A stretch of DNA of 64,000 nucleotides. Source: Trichostrongylus colubriformis (lineage: Eukaryota > Nematoda > Chromadorea > Rhabditida > Trichostrongylidae). The notes below the pieces were generated by a model. The model searched no databases, was not told the DNA's origin, and saw nothing but the letters and a program-made list of their open reading frames with translations. The DNA is taken from contig OZ022257.1 of the NCBI GenBank assembly GCA_963978905.1, positions 23,141,274 through 23,205,273 on the forward strand, written 5' to 3'. Below, one piece after another: positions 1-14,500 of the stretch. The position numbers and the translations under genes are program-made. Within the stretch, counting starts at the first letter, position 1. The number at the start of each line of letters is the position of its first letter.

Positions 1-2632
1 ATTGCCAAACCCGGATGCTGTGAATGTCTTAATGACTCAGTACTGAGGAGAGCTCCTTTGGAAGATGTATGAAAGAACAGTCTGACCTCACCGCATTGTT
101 TCAACTTGGTGCGCAGATCGTAAGAAACTAAGTGAAACGATTCGATCTGACGGCGGCCATGAATGCTGTAATTGGTTCGAATACTGCTATCGAAATAGCA
201 CGTGGCGGTCGTATGATCGCTTTAGGGTCATGCTAGTTCTTTGTACTTTTTCGCCACTCTCCGACGGCATTGATACGATCTTGGCTGTCGTGAACAGACA
301 TCACTTTTCTATTTTAGAAACTTTCGAATAAATTGTGGAAACTTGTGATTAACCCGGTGTGGCAGAACAATATCACCCATTGTGGTAGGCAATCGTCTCA
401 TGGAAGGGGTTGACCACGGAAGCGTTTCCTACTGCCCACTGAACAGCGCACTCTATTTTTTCTTTCATTATTTTTTCTTTCTGAGGAATGTTACTTTGAC
501 TGTCACACAATGGATTCCCAGCATTCTCGAGTCGGTGTACAGGTAGAAGAGAGCTCTCTAGGAAGGTAAGCAGAGTGTGTGTGTATGTTGAACTATGTAA
601 GCGAGGAAAATGGTGAATACTCGTCTATCATCAGTACTCAGCGAGAACAATTTTGCCTAGTATTCCAGATCAACAAAGTTCATGCGTCTTGTATTGTATT
701 TTCAATGGGATAAGTTTTGAAATGTGCATATAGGATGTCACGAAGTTCAGCAGTCCAGCTGGCTTTATTAGTCTCATTGTTTCACGTTTTCAGAGAACGA
801 TAAGATCTTTTCATCGATACTGGAATGGATGAAAATTCAAAACCAAATTAGCCGTTCTATAATCAAACAGTAAATATAGTTTTTGTGCTCGTCGTAACCT
901 GGCTGTTTAAATGAGGGTGTCTAGATAATAGTGTCTTTGAACCACCATTTCCCATCAGTTAAATTCTACCTCCCACCAAAATTTTACCTTAATTTTCGAT
1001 AGTGGGGTAGACTAATGAAATGGATAAATACTGTTCAGTTTGTATGAACTTCCCTGATGAAAACTGATGCTGCAGAATAAACAATAATTATAGCTTGCAT
1101 CTTAACAACTACCGAACTAATTCAAAATCAAAAATGTGTATTCTGCCTTCCATCAAAACAGCAGAAAATTCATCTCCGCTGATTTTCTGTGGTTCCCTAA
1201 CAATAAGCATTCTCATTTAGAGAGTAAAGGTCCATCTACCGTGTCCCCACTGGCTGTGTGCAATAGCGGTCAAAAATACGTATTCGCGCTTTTGGATTTC
1301 AACCATAGATTCAGCTGATATTTAGAATCTCGTTCAAATTCTTTTCGGTTTTCGAAGCATTTTCTACTCAATGAAAGCGTTATGGTAAAATCTGTAACAG
1401 CATATTTTTTTGACCGCTACTGTATGTCTTCTCTAACCAGTTATCCATATATTCCTTTTTTTGGTGATCAGGTACATATTAGGATACCTTTAAGGCATTT
1501 TATCGGTGTCTGGACCTCCACGGAACGCACTGAATAGTTCTAAAACTGGAACTTTCTCTACTTACTCTGGCTAGCAAGTACCTCACTAAACACTCCGCAA
1601 CGCGTGACGTAAATATCGAGTAGTGATCAGGTGATGTTTTGAGTTTTGATTATTGAACTCAGCAGTTTGAGACACTGCGAAAACTGCATTGACGTATAAA
1701 CACTCTGCCCCAGCGGGTGTATATCGTTACGTCGAAATTTCGCTGTATGGCGTCATCAGCGCGAGTTGCCTGTTTTGCAGGATTATTACAGGAAATACCC
1801 ATTCTACTGAGGACGCAATGCATGGCAATGTAGGATTCCTTCAGAGGAATGGTACTAAAATACGTTAATAACGATACGGTGCTAACGCAATGAAAGGGGG
1901 AATCTCATAAAAAGTTGTACACTTAAGCATTCAAAGGGGTCAATATGCACACTCAAGCGTATATTTTTGCCTAAGCTCAAGTAGATTAGAGACGAGGCTC
2001 GTTTCCCCATTAAGGGTTACGTAAAATTGCGTCCGAAGCCCCCTCACTGCGATAGCACCTAGAGTACACAGCAGTGTTTCAAACACATAAAACTTCGAAC
2101 ACTTCAAACAATCTGAAACAGTCGAAATACTTTGAGCCAAGTGAAAGCAGACTCTTGTGCATAAAAGAACAACAGTAACATAACAAGAAGAAGAAACAGC
2201 AACAATAACATGATAACAATCCTAGTCAGTAAAGCATTAATTGGAACTCAAAAAATTTGAATGGAGTGTATGCAATTGCACGTGAAGAAAACAACTTCAA
2301 CTGGCCGCGCGAAATTTCGACGTTACTGTATACATGCACCCTACCCCAACCTATGCGCTATTGCTGCATGCGGGACAGTAGGCTCCAACTATGGAGACGC
2401 TGTTGCCATCGCAATTGCCTTGACGCAGGGCGTGTGCAGCAGCTGCGAAGAGCAACATGGCCTGTACCATGTGTGGCTGCACGAATGGTGCTTCCTGAAT
2501 TACACCCTGTTTCACTCACGAATGACTGCACAATCGACAAAATTAGTAATCATCTTATTTTCAAACAATATCATCAGATCATGACAGAAAGCACGTATAC
2601 GGTGTGTTCAGGGCAAAATGAATAATCGACGT
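1..2632. other. Non-coding region downstream of the channel gene
   Basis: I see no convincing coding exon here. The longest open frames (plus strand 2257-2625) have no recognisable domain. About 1880-2110 is a diverged copy of a repeat also present at about 29600-29830; both share the phrases aaggggtcaat and tgcgatagcacc. The rest probably holds the 3' UTR of the minus-strand channel gene and intergenic DNA. Confidence 0.5.
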
Positions 2633-5501
2633 CTATTCTTGCTCCTCCAAATATATACTCCAATAGGCGAAATTGAACAAAATGAAGGCGATTGGAAAGA
2701 TGATCCTGAAAAGCGATCAGAGTGAAGGATGGATGTCCTTTTTTCTGAATTGCAGCAAATTGGTTACCTAGCCATGATATCTATACGCTCGGCACGACCC
2801 CTTGATGACAGAACGCTGCACCATCGGACCAGCTCAATCCGTTTTCGTTGACCAATATAGACCAGATCGGTCGTATCCTGAAATGAACGGTACGATATTC
2901 ATCATGAAGGCGGGCATGTAAAGTATTTCACGGGAGCAGCAGTGATCCAGTGTTTGACAATGTTTTAGGTTGATCGGAAAGTTTTGATAGGGTTGACATT
3001 TTTTTTCTATTACTCGGCAAGTAGTGCAGGCTAATCAACAATATAATAACCATCGTTAGTTATAACATTGTCCCACCCAAAGAGCAGGTCAGCGATTTTC
3101 TTCTCCCAGAATTAGGAGGATTGGAGTCAAAGAAGTCACCGACCACTTGTTCAAGGTCACGAATTTTTTTTGCTAGGAAAGCCTTAAGGGGCCGGAACAA
3201 GTGGTAATCTGACGGGGCAATATCAGATGAATAGGGTGGATGTGGAACCGTGTCCCAAGCTGACTCCTCCAATTTTGCACGGGTCTTTTTACCTATGAGA
3301 GGGACCCGTGCAAAATTGGAAGAGCTAGGTTGGGACAAGGTTCCACATCCGTCCTATTCCCCTGACACTGCCCCTTCAGATTACCGCTTGTTCCGGCCCC
3401 CTAAGGCTTTCCTAGCAAAAAAAAAATTCGTCAACTATGACCATCTTGGACAAGTGGTCGGTGACTTCTTTGACCCTAATCCTCCTAATTCTGGGAGAAG
3501 AGAATCGCTGACCTGCCCGTTCGGTGGGGCAATGTTATAACTAACGATGTTTATTATATTGTTGATTAGCCTGCATTACTTGCTGAGTTGTAAAATAAAA
3601 TAGAAAAAAACCTCAACCCTATCAAAACTTTCCGATCAACCCAATATGTCACCGGCAATGTTAGTCAGCACATCCCAGTAGTCGTTTGTTTATAACGCAC
3701 CCTTTACGCAGTGCGAAAAAGGGTGGGCAATCCCCTGCATATTCTGCATATGCGTATTTCGTCTTGAACACGCATATATACTGGTAGAATAGAAAAAAGC
3801 GGGAACTGCGGGAAACTTATGTCAAATACGACCCCCACAGATGTCGACGAGCGCTAGTTCCAAAAACAGTAGCATTCCATTTAGAATTCTTCGAGCGGTG
3901 TCACCAAATACGACTCCACTATCCCTACCATGCCCGAAATAAGGTCCTCATTTGGAGATTTCTCAACCAGTACTTCACCCTTGCGAGGAGCTGCCCAGTC
4001 GAGTATACGCTGCGAGCCAACCATAAAAGTGGTTCAAATACTGAGTGAACGAGCTTTGTCGTATAAAGTGTAAGGACGGGGTTTGCAGTATGATTAAAAC
4101 CGCAAGGTGAGAGCACTTGGCGACAGACACAGCCATGTGATGCGACACCATTCCGGGTGTATGTCGTTAAGATAGAAAAGTCGCGATGCGGCGTCGCGCC
4201 CGCGACGTTCGCGCACGAGTCGCTCGTTTCTGATTGGGGCAACCTTCTGCTTTGATGTATAAGTAGCTGTTTATCCGTATCATGAACTTTTTGTATCAAC
4301 ATTTTCATGCGCTGATTTTGTTGTGGGGAAGTGTCTCTGGACTGAACACGGCGTCCGGCGCTCTTTTTACCCAAGTTTCTAGCTTAAGCCTCAGTTTAGG
4401 AGGAAGCTCTTACTTTTCTGAAGTAAGGCTTAGGTGAACATACACACATGAGTGTACAAATTGATGACTATAGAACAGTTTCGAGAAAGAGACGACAGCG
4501 CGACAATGAGATCTCTCTCCAAGTACATTACCACCTTTTTATATACTTCGAATTGTTGGGTGCAGATTTGTGAGTGAAAGTTTTGAATTTGAATTTCAGT
4601 CTTGTTTACTTGTCCACTTTCGCCTTGTTCCCTATTCCTCTGATGTCCGCAATTAGAAAAAACCGATTGCTTAACAAAAGAAACTAAGCACAATGAAAAA
4701 TCCCAATCTGTAGGAGCACTGTAGCTCTGGTGCAAATGCGCTGCCCCAGTCGGAATTGGACAACTCAAGCGCTATCTTTGCAAGCCGCACGCGGCCGCGC
4801 GATTTTTTCTGTTCTAACGAAATACATCCCACTATTCCCATGTGCATAGATGGCAAGCTCCTTTTTGTGCAAATTTCAGAGGAAAAACCGACCTCATTCT
4901 ATGCCCATCAGTTTGTTGCAGGTAGAGGTCAATCCTCCTCAACTTCACCAAGAGCCAAATTATCAGACTGGCACGAATGTAGAAGCATGTGAGAGCTACT
5001 CCATGTACGACGTGCATAGTTCTAGTGTTGTTCCTCACCCAAACGGGAGCCGCGCTTCCTGTCACTCGTGTGGATCATGCGTCCCTCTTCCAATGCTGCT
5101 TGTGACCGCCACCGATTTCTAAGGGTGGTATGGATTGTTTTCAAGAAAGCACAACATGCCTGGAATGTCCATCCTTCTTCGACATGACCAGCAGTCCTTG
5201 GTGGTTCACTCATGTCGTTCATTTCAATGGCATCATAGTCGTATCCGATCTCTTCTTCCCGCAACTCGAATGATTTCTTTCGCTTTCGCCGTAGAAGACG
5301 CTAAAAGCACATTTCTTATTGAAAAAAAACCAAGTTTTCCGGAAAAATGGTGATTGGATAGCAGAACATACCTTTTTCTCTTGTGGACTGAATCCAACCA
5401 TAGAGCTTGGGGAAGCCATCTGTTCAACTGATTGCATGCACATTTGGTTGTCGATCACGTTCGACAATCGACTGCGGTTACACGCTGCTTTTCGCATTTG
5501 T
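2633..5501 (-). CDS. Channel gene: cytoplasmic TM3-TM4 loop and TM4
   Basis: Exon 5372-5501 (starting [10 protein letters not shown]) and exon 5039-5300 ([10 protein letters not shown], then an acidic stretch around EMNDMSEPP, then a Lys/Arg-rich end) form the cytoplasmic loop. Exon 2768-2877 contains [10 protein letters not shown], the usual basic segment before TM4. Exon 2633-2705 is TM4 ([19 protein letters not shown]) with the stop at 2633-2635. Exon 5039-5300 leaves one base over while 2768-2877 starts in phase 0, so one more exon, or a different donor, is needed between them. The 2878-5038 gap also holds a mariner foldback. Confidence 0.85.
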
Positions 5502-8500
5502 CTAGATGGATTTCGTTAAATTACAAACTTTCATGACGGGTGTGTGGCCATGAGTGGTATGCGGTCAGGTCACCGACGAGTGAGTTTTCGTTGCAAAACA
5601 ATTGATTGACTACCGACTGCAGTACCTTAGCTAACAATAAGTAGTAGTTGGTCTCCTTATGAGGATCTGGATGTACATACATGGTTTAAATAGTCCATTC
5701 AGTGACTCCTTCCACTGAATTCAATTTCCAACAAAAAGCACATATGATACAAAAACAACAAGCATATGAGCAAATATGAAAAAGCACATATGATGTGCAG
5801 ATTAGGTAAGAGCTCTACACTGCAACAGCCCTTAATGTAAATTTTTAGAACGACGAGAATTTTAGTTTTGTCATTCCCATGGTGGTCTCCCACAATGCAC
5901 CATTGGTGACCTGACCTATCGGATCATTTGTACGCCACCCAACGATGACCATACCTGTGTTCATCCAAGATACCCATGTAGTTCACGACTGCATACTCGA
6001 TGAGAGAGAAGAAGATGAACACTGCAATGTGAACAAGTATTGTTCAATGGTAATTACAGGAGATTCTGTGATATCACTTCCTGTGTTCTCATATGCAAGA
6101 GAACCTGTGACTATCATGTGGTTTTACAAAAACGGCTATAAAAAATTCAGAGCCGTGACTATACATAATGAGAGGCTACAAACAGAGATAGGCTTGAGCG
6201 AGAGTGGCAAGAAAGAAAATAGGAAGAAATGAGAGCCGACACATGGAAGGAAAATTTGAAGGGGATGTGAAAAACGTTAACACCAAATTTTTTGATAGCT
6301 GCTGATTATCGCCGCATCCCGCGATGCGAAAGTTACTACAAGGATGCTGAGTTATGGGCAAAAGCTTCAGTGTCGGACGGGACTCGAACCCGCACTTCAT
6401 ACCTTCCGGGCATATGTGCTAACCCATAAAGCCGGAAAGCATGAAGTGCGGGTTCGAGTCCGTCCGACACCGAAGCTTTTGCCTATGACTCAGCATCCTT
6501 GTAGTAACCAACACCAGAAAAATCTCATATTAGCAGAATAGCCCACTGCCTAAAAGAACATCCGCATACTGCTACTAAATCTCTGAGTTCTCGCTTCAAA
6601 CCAACCAAAGCTAAATTTACAGGAATCTGTGAGGGTTCAGAATTTATTCCGGAAGACTAAAAAAAGCTTCCGAAAAATCAGTCTAGAAGGAATCAGAGCG
6701 TCATGGACGTCAGATTTATGCTGTACTGTATTGTTGCTGCCATGATACACTATCGTTGCCACGGCAGTGGGTGTGGAACATTTCATCGCATAAAGAACTT
6801 TGTGCTATTTCAGGCTTAAAGACGCTGTGTGTCTATAATGCTCATATTCTTTTGATATCCATTTCCTTTACTGAGTCTCTCAAAAAGGATTTTTAACTTT
6901 TACAGTTTTTGCTACATAGTAATACCGTTAACTTCAACATTTCTGCTTGGATCAATCAGTTTATCAAAATCGCTTCTTCAAACCACGAACTGTTGGTATG
7001 TATTAAGAGCTCACCGACACAGGCTCCAACCCAGATATCGATAGACTTCGCATATGAAACCGGTGGTAGATTCGAATTGATCGCTGTAATACAAATACAT
7101 TGAGTATAGTTGACATCCTAGCTATTGTGGGCAATTCTCGTCCAAAATCCAAATTCAGGACTCCCTCCCCTGTTCACGATGAAGAATGTACCGCCGCCCC
7201 TCTACATCGTTGCGACGCGTTCATACTTTGGGCTGGCAGGGAGTGGTTGCGATCACAGGCAGCGAGGCAGAGTGGCACAGAGTAGGTGCAGAGATGATGC
7301 AGGCAACGAGACAGGGTGGCATAGGTGGAGACACAGAAACACGCAGCCACGCCCTGCCGCCGGTACCGCAAAGTATGGTGGTCTCAGCTCCAGAGCTCAA
7401 AGTGATGCAGACGGCGAGGGCTAAGCTAGCCAGCCGAGAACGTTGTCCTGCCCCCACAGAAGCTCGTTCATTGGAAGTAGTGTATCACCAAAGGCAACAC
7501 GGAAAATCGAGATTGAGGGCGTTTTCCAGTGCGAGTTCCCCCACACATGATCTCTTCAGAACTCCAATTCTGAACAGATTCCAGAAATTCCATTTTCACG
7601 GCACATGTTTTCCAGTTTCCATTTCCTCTTCTCACCTCCCACAGAAGCCTTTAAACCAACACTGCACAAAAGGATTCGGACATATACGTAGTATCCGTTC
7701 TGGCAGGGTTGGAGTCCTAATCACCCTACCATGCCTCTCTACCAGGCGATCTAGACAGCAGGCGGATTAGAGATAACAGTTAAACGGGACGAAGACATTA
7801 TTTTTTTTTCAGAACAAAATTTGATACCGTGGGACGTCGTGATCATCGTGAGCAGAGTGACGATAGCCAGCGGTACACGGGCAGCAGTACTTTTCCAGTC
7901 AATCCAGTACGAGATCCATGCGACTCCGACCAACATTGACGATGGAATGTATAATTGCAGTAGAAAGAAAGAGAAGACCCTATTCAGCTTCAGCTCAACT
8001 CGCAGACATGAGTACTCGCCTGAAACATTGTAATTCCTTCTGCTTGTATATATTTTCTACTCGGAAATTTTTTGTCATGACAGCTAAGCAGGATGTTTGC
8101 CTTAGCCAGGATTCGAACCTATTCCTACGCTCTCGGAGAGTCTGCTGTTCATTACATCACATCTGTAACATTATCGTCGCTATGGTAAAAAAGTACCCAA
8201 AAGAATCGTTCACCAAAACTTGAGTTCTTCTGTTACCCATAAACTTATGATGCATTTGCTCACTTAGGGCCCATGCAAAACTTCAAGCGAAAAAATGCAA
8301 AAATATGTAAATACAGCTCTTCAAAGTGACGGCCGACGGGAGGGCGTTCGAGGTGGCGTATTCTCAAGGGTTCTAGGAGCAAAGAGGCGACGATCACCTG
8401 GTCAGGGACGAAGTGTGACAATCAATTCGACGTTAAGCGCGAAAATTTGAACTGCACTCGACGCTCGATAGCTAACAGCATTTTAAATGTTGCTTGGAGA

Positions 8501-11500
8501 GAATTCGAAAGAGTTGCTCTACTTCCAGTCCTTTCGATTTTTGCTTCGGTAGGTCGTTGTTTGAGGTGAAAACACATTCCATAGTTGTCACAAGGGTGTT
8601 GTGTTATGGCCGGAGGGTGTTGTTTCAGTGGCACAAAAATAGCAATTTAGAAAACAAAGCACTTTAACGCCCTAAGCGTTATGAAAGGGACTCGAAAGCT
8701 TCAAGAGTAGCAGCGGATTAACGTGCGCAACCGAAAGCAACCTCTTCACATTTTTCAGTTCCAGAGTTTTCCAGGTGATTAGAGAGCTTGCTGAAATCGT
8801 GTTTGCATTTGGAAATAAGCACGGTACTGTGGGAGTGCGATAACAAAGTATTTTAATTTTGTTCAGACAGCTCGAAAGGAGAAGTGCTGGCGAATGAAGT
8901 TCACAACAAACCGACATTGTTCCGTATCACTGCCATTAATTAACATCAAAAGAACAAATGCGAGCAACGACAGTTTCTACCGCCTTCAGCCCCACTTCCA
9001 TAATTTTGAGGTTTTGCTGGAGGACCGAGCCCCAGATTCATAAAAAAAGGTTACTTATGAGCGAGGGGTTATCGAAACGAATGCCATCCCAGGAAGGGCT
9101 TAACAGCTGCCGGGAGGCGCTGCCTTAAAAGGAAGTCGAAGCCTCAAAGCCAATATGATTTACAGAAGACATGGCCGAAGTGTGCAAAGGGAATCACTCG
9201 AGTTTGAATTCTTTCGGAAGCAAAAGTTAGGACTTGAAATCACTTTAGTCACCAAAAACTCTGTTCGATTTTTCGTGAGACCGTCACGTCGCTGAGTGAA
9301 TTTCTTTCGACGAAAGCCGCGAATTTACGAGCGCTAGGAGCAAGTCAGTCGAAAAGGGCATTTCAAAGTTCGCGAAGGGGACAAAGTCGTAAACAGAACG
9401 ATGAAAATCGGTCTAACAAAATCACGCCGGCACTGATGAAATGGAAATCCACTTACGATTGGCGTTCCTACGTTCGAGGAAAATTTTAAAACCTCTAGCG
9501 ATATCAGTTGCGAAAGAAGGGAATTTCAAGCGCTTCACCTATAATATATCCATGCAGGCCTCAACCAGGCCTACCTCATGAAGCCACATCTACTCAGGAT
9601 TTCGTGTCGCTGCGTGAGGTGTGCGGGGCAGTACGTGACAGTCAGGGGTATCCTAATGAAGCTGAGTCTCAGAGCGACCCTATTGTACCTCATGTCAAGC
9701 ATGGAGTAGAACATGGAATCGCCTCAGGACCCTGTTATTCGGCATTCTTAGCAGCCGGGCATAGCGCTGCACAGCGCATGCCGCGACGTCACGTCCTGTC
9801 CTGCTGATGCACAATCCAAAGAGACAGATTCCGTTCACTGCACCTGTGTTGGTTTTCGAATGGCAGGTTCCGTTTCGAAAAGTGGCGATATCGAAATTCG
9901 GCAATGCACCATTGGCCCCATCGTGAATTCGGATTGCCTCTACATCCCACTCGTATTTAATGTCGTCAGTCGTGTAGGCATCTGAAGCGAGAAAAAGAAC
10001 TCTAAAAAGCCAAAAAGCTCAATTATTAGCCCAACTTCTAAACTCACAAGAAGCGAAAGCGATTTCACAATTCTGCGAATCCATTGGATAACGTGATAAA
10101 TGCATAGAACATGATAAGTGAAGTGTTAACCTGAAATTATTGAAATTGAACCTCAATCGGCCCCCCGCCACCCAGTGAGGTGATATTTTTAGCGCGCGAA
10201 CGAAGCACGACTCTCAGACTAATTGCATCAAGCCGCCGAGGCAAGAACCCTATTGTTGAAGGAGAGCAGTCGAGTGAGAGCGCATTCGCTCATGAATATG
10301 TCTGAACCTAGTCAACTTGGACCAAAAAAGTCGAAAGGCAGATGAGGAAGTGATACAAAAAACCTCAAATTACTTACCTTCTGTCATAGATGAGTTTCCC
10401 GTCTGAGCGAATCTTCAAGAAGCGATTCTCCTGAAGGAAGCATGGTTTCAGCAGTGCACTTGAAGGCTTAATCGTGTAAAATGGCCCAGCAATCACTAAT
10501 CCCCAGGGTCTTCAATTTACTTGGAATGTTTTTGTACCCACTCTGAAGCTTCAGCTGCACTGTAGCTCTACACATGGGAAGGAGAGGGGAGGGGACACAA
10601 AAAGAGCCACTACTTTCCTCCAACTTTCGATCATTTCCGCAATAATGCTTCAAAAAATTTATGCAATTGTTTATTTATGCGCGCCATCATAAAACACGAA
10701 GCCATAGGTGAAGCTAAAGCATGTAGAAGATTGAATGAGGAACCCCACTAAACCGAATTTTTAATCTCACAAAACCAATTAAATCTCCTAAAATATAAGT
10801 GCTGTAAGTGAATAATTCTAAGGAAACTGAGTTAATAACAAGGTTTGGTGGGCAACAGAGCAGCATTCTTTGATCATCATGGTAGAAATCGGAAACAAAG
10901 TGGAGCTATCCATAATGCGTAACCCTACAATTTTTACTGTCTGTGGAGTCATTTAGGCTCTGGTGAGATATTTGGGATGAGTACCGCAGCTGATGCCAGC
11001 GACAACCGGCCACGGTGCCCATACGGCACATCTGGGGTGATGGGAGTTTACTGGCACTATGCTACACGAGTATACCGGTCAACTGCGTGGAATCGGCAAT
11101 TTTGACAGCAGCCATGTCACACCAGACCATACTTTAGACCAGTCCAAGCCTAACAAGTTGGGAATTGGTAGACTGGAGGATGATAAAGTACTGTAGATAA
11201 CTCTCTACTCTCACCACAGTTGAGAATTTCGACTGGCTTTCCACCATCTATGCTTGAAGCTCCTCATTCTTTAGAACCCATTACACCGACGGCTAGGGTT
11301 TTTACTTAGGTTCCCCAGCGCGTCACATTAACTATTAGAGACTATGCGTGAGCCCACGAGTGGTAAAATCAACGCCGCTATTCACGTCGCAAGAAGTCGG
11401 ATGTTTTTGACCACAACAGATGTGATCTTCGAAAAGCTGCTTGCAAGCAGATTGACCCAGGAATCAGGCAGTTGCTCAGACGCAACGCTTGGGGGTAAGG

Positions 11501-14500
11501 AGAAAATGAGAACTGGGAAGGCATGCTTTGTGAGAACGAGCAGTGCAGTTCAAAATAGGTGATGGGTGGCAAAATTGCATTGAAAAAGCGCGATGGGGTT
11601 TTATCCGATTCCGCAGCACCGCTAGTCGTTCCGCATTACATCCACCGAGGGAGTTGCAGGTGAGGATGAGATAACTTCCGCGGCCGGCTGACTTCTCCCC
11701 TCGCCCGTCTACATCTTTCACACCGGCTAGTGATGCAGAGGAGCGCTAAAAGGAAAGAGTGAGAAGAAGAGCGTTTCCGGGTTTCTTTCTATTTCTCAGA
11801 ATTTTCGCGTTTTAGTTTGTTTTTCTCTACTCTTACACTGTTGAGCACCTCTATTTTCATATTCTACAAATATTCCCCAACCTGTCTATTTATCTTTTCC
11901 AGTATCTTCATGGCAATATCATTGGTTTTTTTGAGCCCCCCCCCCCCCACCCCTCTCATCCCGTAGAGCACGGTACATGACTTCATAATCTAGTCATCGT
12001 GTTGTTGTGCTAACAGAGGAACGTCTGGCGAAATTTTGCTCACGAGCATCATGCAGGCTCTTCGCTCAACAAAACCCCCACTATCACCTGGGCCTACTCC
12101 TGATTATAGAGCAGCCAGGGTTGTTTGCAAGACCGCGGCAACCTCTCAATTCGTCCCGATGGGCCGGCTCTGTCGCCATTTCATGACGGCTTGGTTGGCA
12201 CCTGGGTCTGCATGAAGAATGAGGCCATAGACGATTCCTATAACTGCTGGCCTGCAAAAGTCGAAGATGAAGCCCATCTTGAGTGGAAGTGGAAGACATG
12301 GCGCATTCTAAGGGTTTGCTCAAACTACACCATTCAATGCTTCTCAGAAATGTCTTGTATGAGCTCGTAGATGTGCTGAGAATTCGTGTCTAGTTCCTAG
12401 TTCATCAGTTCCAAGCAAATCATGCTAATAAGAGGACATGTTCGCATCGGTTCGTGCGGACGTGCGTCTGCGTCATTAGCAACTGCTTCTTTGCCAGGGT
12501 CACATTTCGGGCTACGTCTCCTTTGGAAATTGTCACAACCTTTCTATCATTCACTTGATGCTGAAAGAAAAGCGATATAAAGCTGACCTGGTCCAGCATA
12601 TGATACCACCCGTTTCGTTCATTTTGAAAAAATGTGTCTGGAATCCATAGCCGTTGATCCCGAGCCACATGAATGAACTCAAAGTTACGATATTCTGGAG
12701 AGAGAGGACCCTGAAAATGGAGGAAGTGAGAGGTCTCAGCCAGTCACTTATCGTCCAGCATGGAACTTTAATACAGACGGAACAACTAAATCACCTGATG
12801 ATCCATGAAACGAAGCCGATCGTCGAACCATTCCTGGCGGAATCGAAACTGTGCAACGAATTCCTGAAAGAGAACATCATGAGCGTATTGTAGAGGTCAG
12901 AACTCTATGCGCTTCTGAATTTTAGCCATAATTTTGGTCGACGTTAACGCATCTCGCTCGAATTTTATTTTTTTTTAAACAATGTATCTCAGCAGAGTAG
13001 GGTCCGGGGTAGACGCTGAAAGACTTATTCATTTGGACGGACGAAAAGTAAAAGAAGTAGTGAATATGAAAGCCGAGATGCCTAGTATCAGGACAGTGGA
13101 GAAAAAACGGTTGGAAATGGCCAAAAACCCGAGAAATAGGACCCCTTCACACCGTTGGTTCTAGGCGCGGACGACCTTTCCGTCAAGAGGCGGGTGGTCC
13201 GCATAGGTTTTCCATTGGCATTACCAAGATGTAAACATGAAGGGATGTTCGGAAATGCGACATTTTCATGTGGTGAGCTTCAAGCTAAAAGTGAGAAAGC
13301 GTGCTGCGATACTTTCGATCCTGCCGACCTCCTTGAACAACCTCACCGTTACCAACCACTACTAATCACGTTGCCTGGAGGCTGGCTGTCCTGATCGAAG
13401 GCGGCTTGTCCTGGCGACTCCGCCTCCGCCACAGTTCAAGAGAACGCCTTCCGCGGGGGATTTCGCCAAGCATAGGCCTTTCGGAACCGTAGTTTTTCAC
13501 TAAATGACTCCTTTTGGAATTTCTTACCACCCACATTACCCCTAACACTGCCTTTAAACAACCAGGCCTTTCAAAAAAAAATCAATTATTAATGAAGGGC
13601 TTATAACTGAACGAAAGGAGCAGATGTGCAGAAAGTGAAACTGAATTAGACTAGAACTCTGTTACACGTCCTTGAGATCTTGAAAGCATTTTTTAGCACA
13701 GACGGACGGAATTAATCATTTTCAGAGTTTTCGTTTAAATAAATCAACCCTGCACCAAACTGAGACATATTGCTACATTGAGCAACAGCTGCCTTCCAGA
13801 ACACAAAAATTTGAACGAAATGTGTGAATTTCAACCAAAGTTATGGTTTCGAACGAAGTTATGGTTGGAAGCCAAAATCGCGCACATTTCAACCGCTACT
13901 GTATGAATGTACAAAATATAGACAGTTACGGATGAAATGGTACGGTAGTCAAAATTAAGGTAATGCAAAGCACTGATAAACTTCGACAAAAAAAGTAAGA
14001 TCATCCCTCGAAAAACATGACTGATTTGAAAGCACCTAAAGTTTTTTTACTCATTTTTTACTGTATTAAATACAATCGAAACCAATAATTTTGCGCGGTA
14101 CACAAGCGCCTATCTAGCAAGTTTTGAAAAAATGTCATCCTAAACTTGCAGAACATGGGAGGGTGATGCAGATACATCGCTAGGACATCACTTCGCAACG
14201 CGGCACGCGCCGTTAGACGCGGGGCGTGGAGCTACGAGCACCTTATAGAGGTGGCTCCGCAAGCGATTACCGTGTCTCACGGCGTATTTTCGACGTAAAG
14301 GACGGTAATCACATGTCAGTCCACCGTTTTTGTGGATGACTATTTGGTTTTGCAGAAAAAAAAAGCAGCAACATAGTAAATATGGAACTTCGGAGAAAAC
14401 ACAGTAATTTCTGATTTTATAGAGCTCACCATATTCTTCTCAGAGACGGCAGATATCGAACGGATGTTAAGACTAGTCACGACAATCACCGGCCCTTCTG

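Noticed and set aside
2257..2625. Two overlapping plus-strand open frames of 107-122 residues
   Set aside because: No domain or splice context, both frames open over the same DNA, and they lie just beyond the stop of the minus-strand channel gene.
8095..8170. tRNA-like ggattcgaacc on the plus strand (minus-strand T-arm)
   Set aside because: No matching acceptor stem, D-arm or anticodon arm could be folded at the right spacing; probably a tRNA-derived repeat fragment in an intron.
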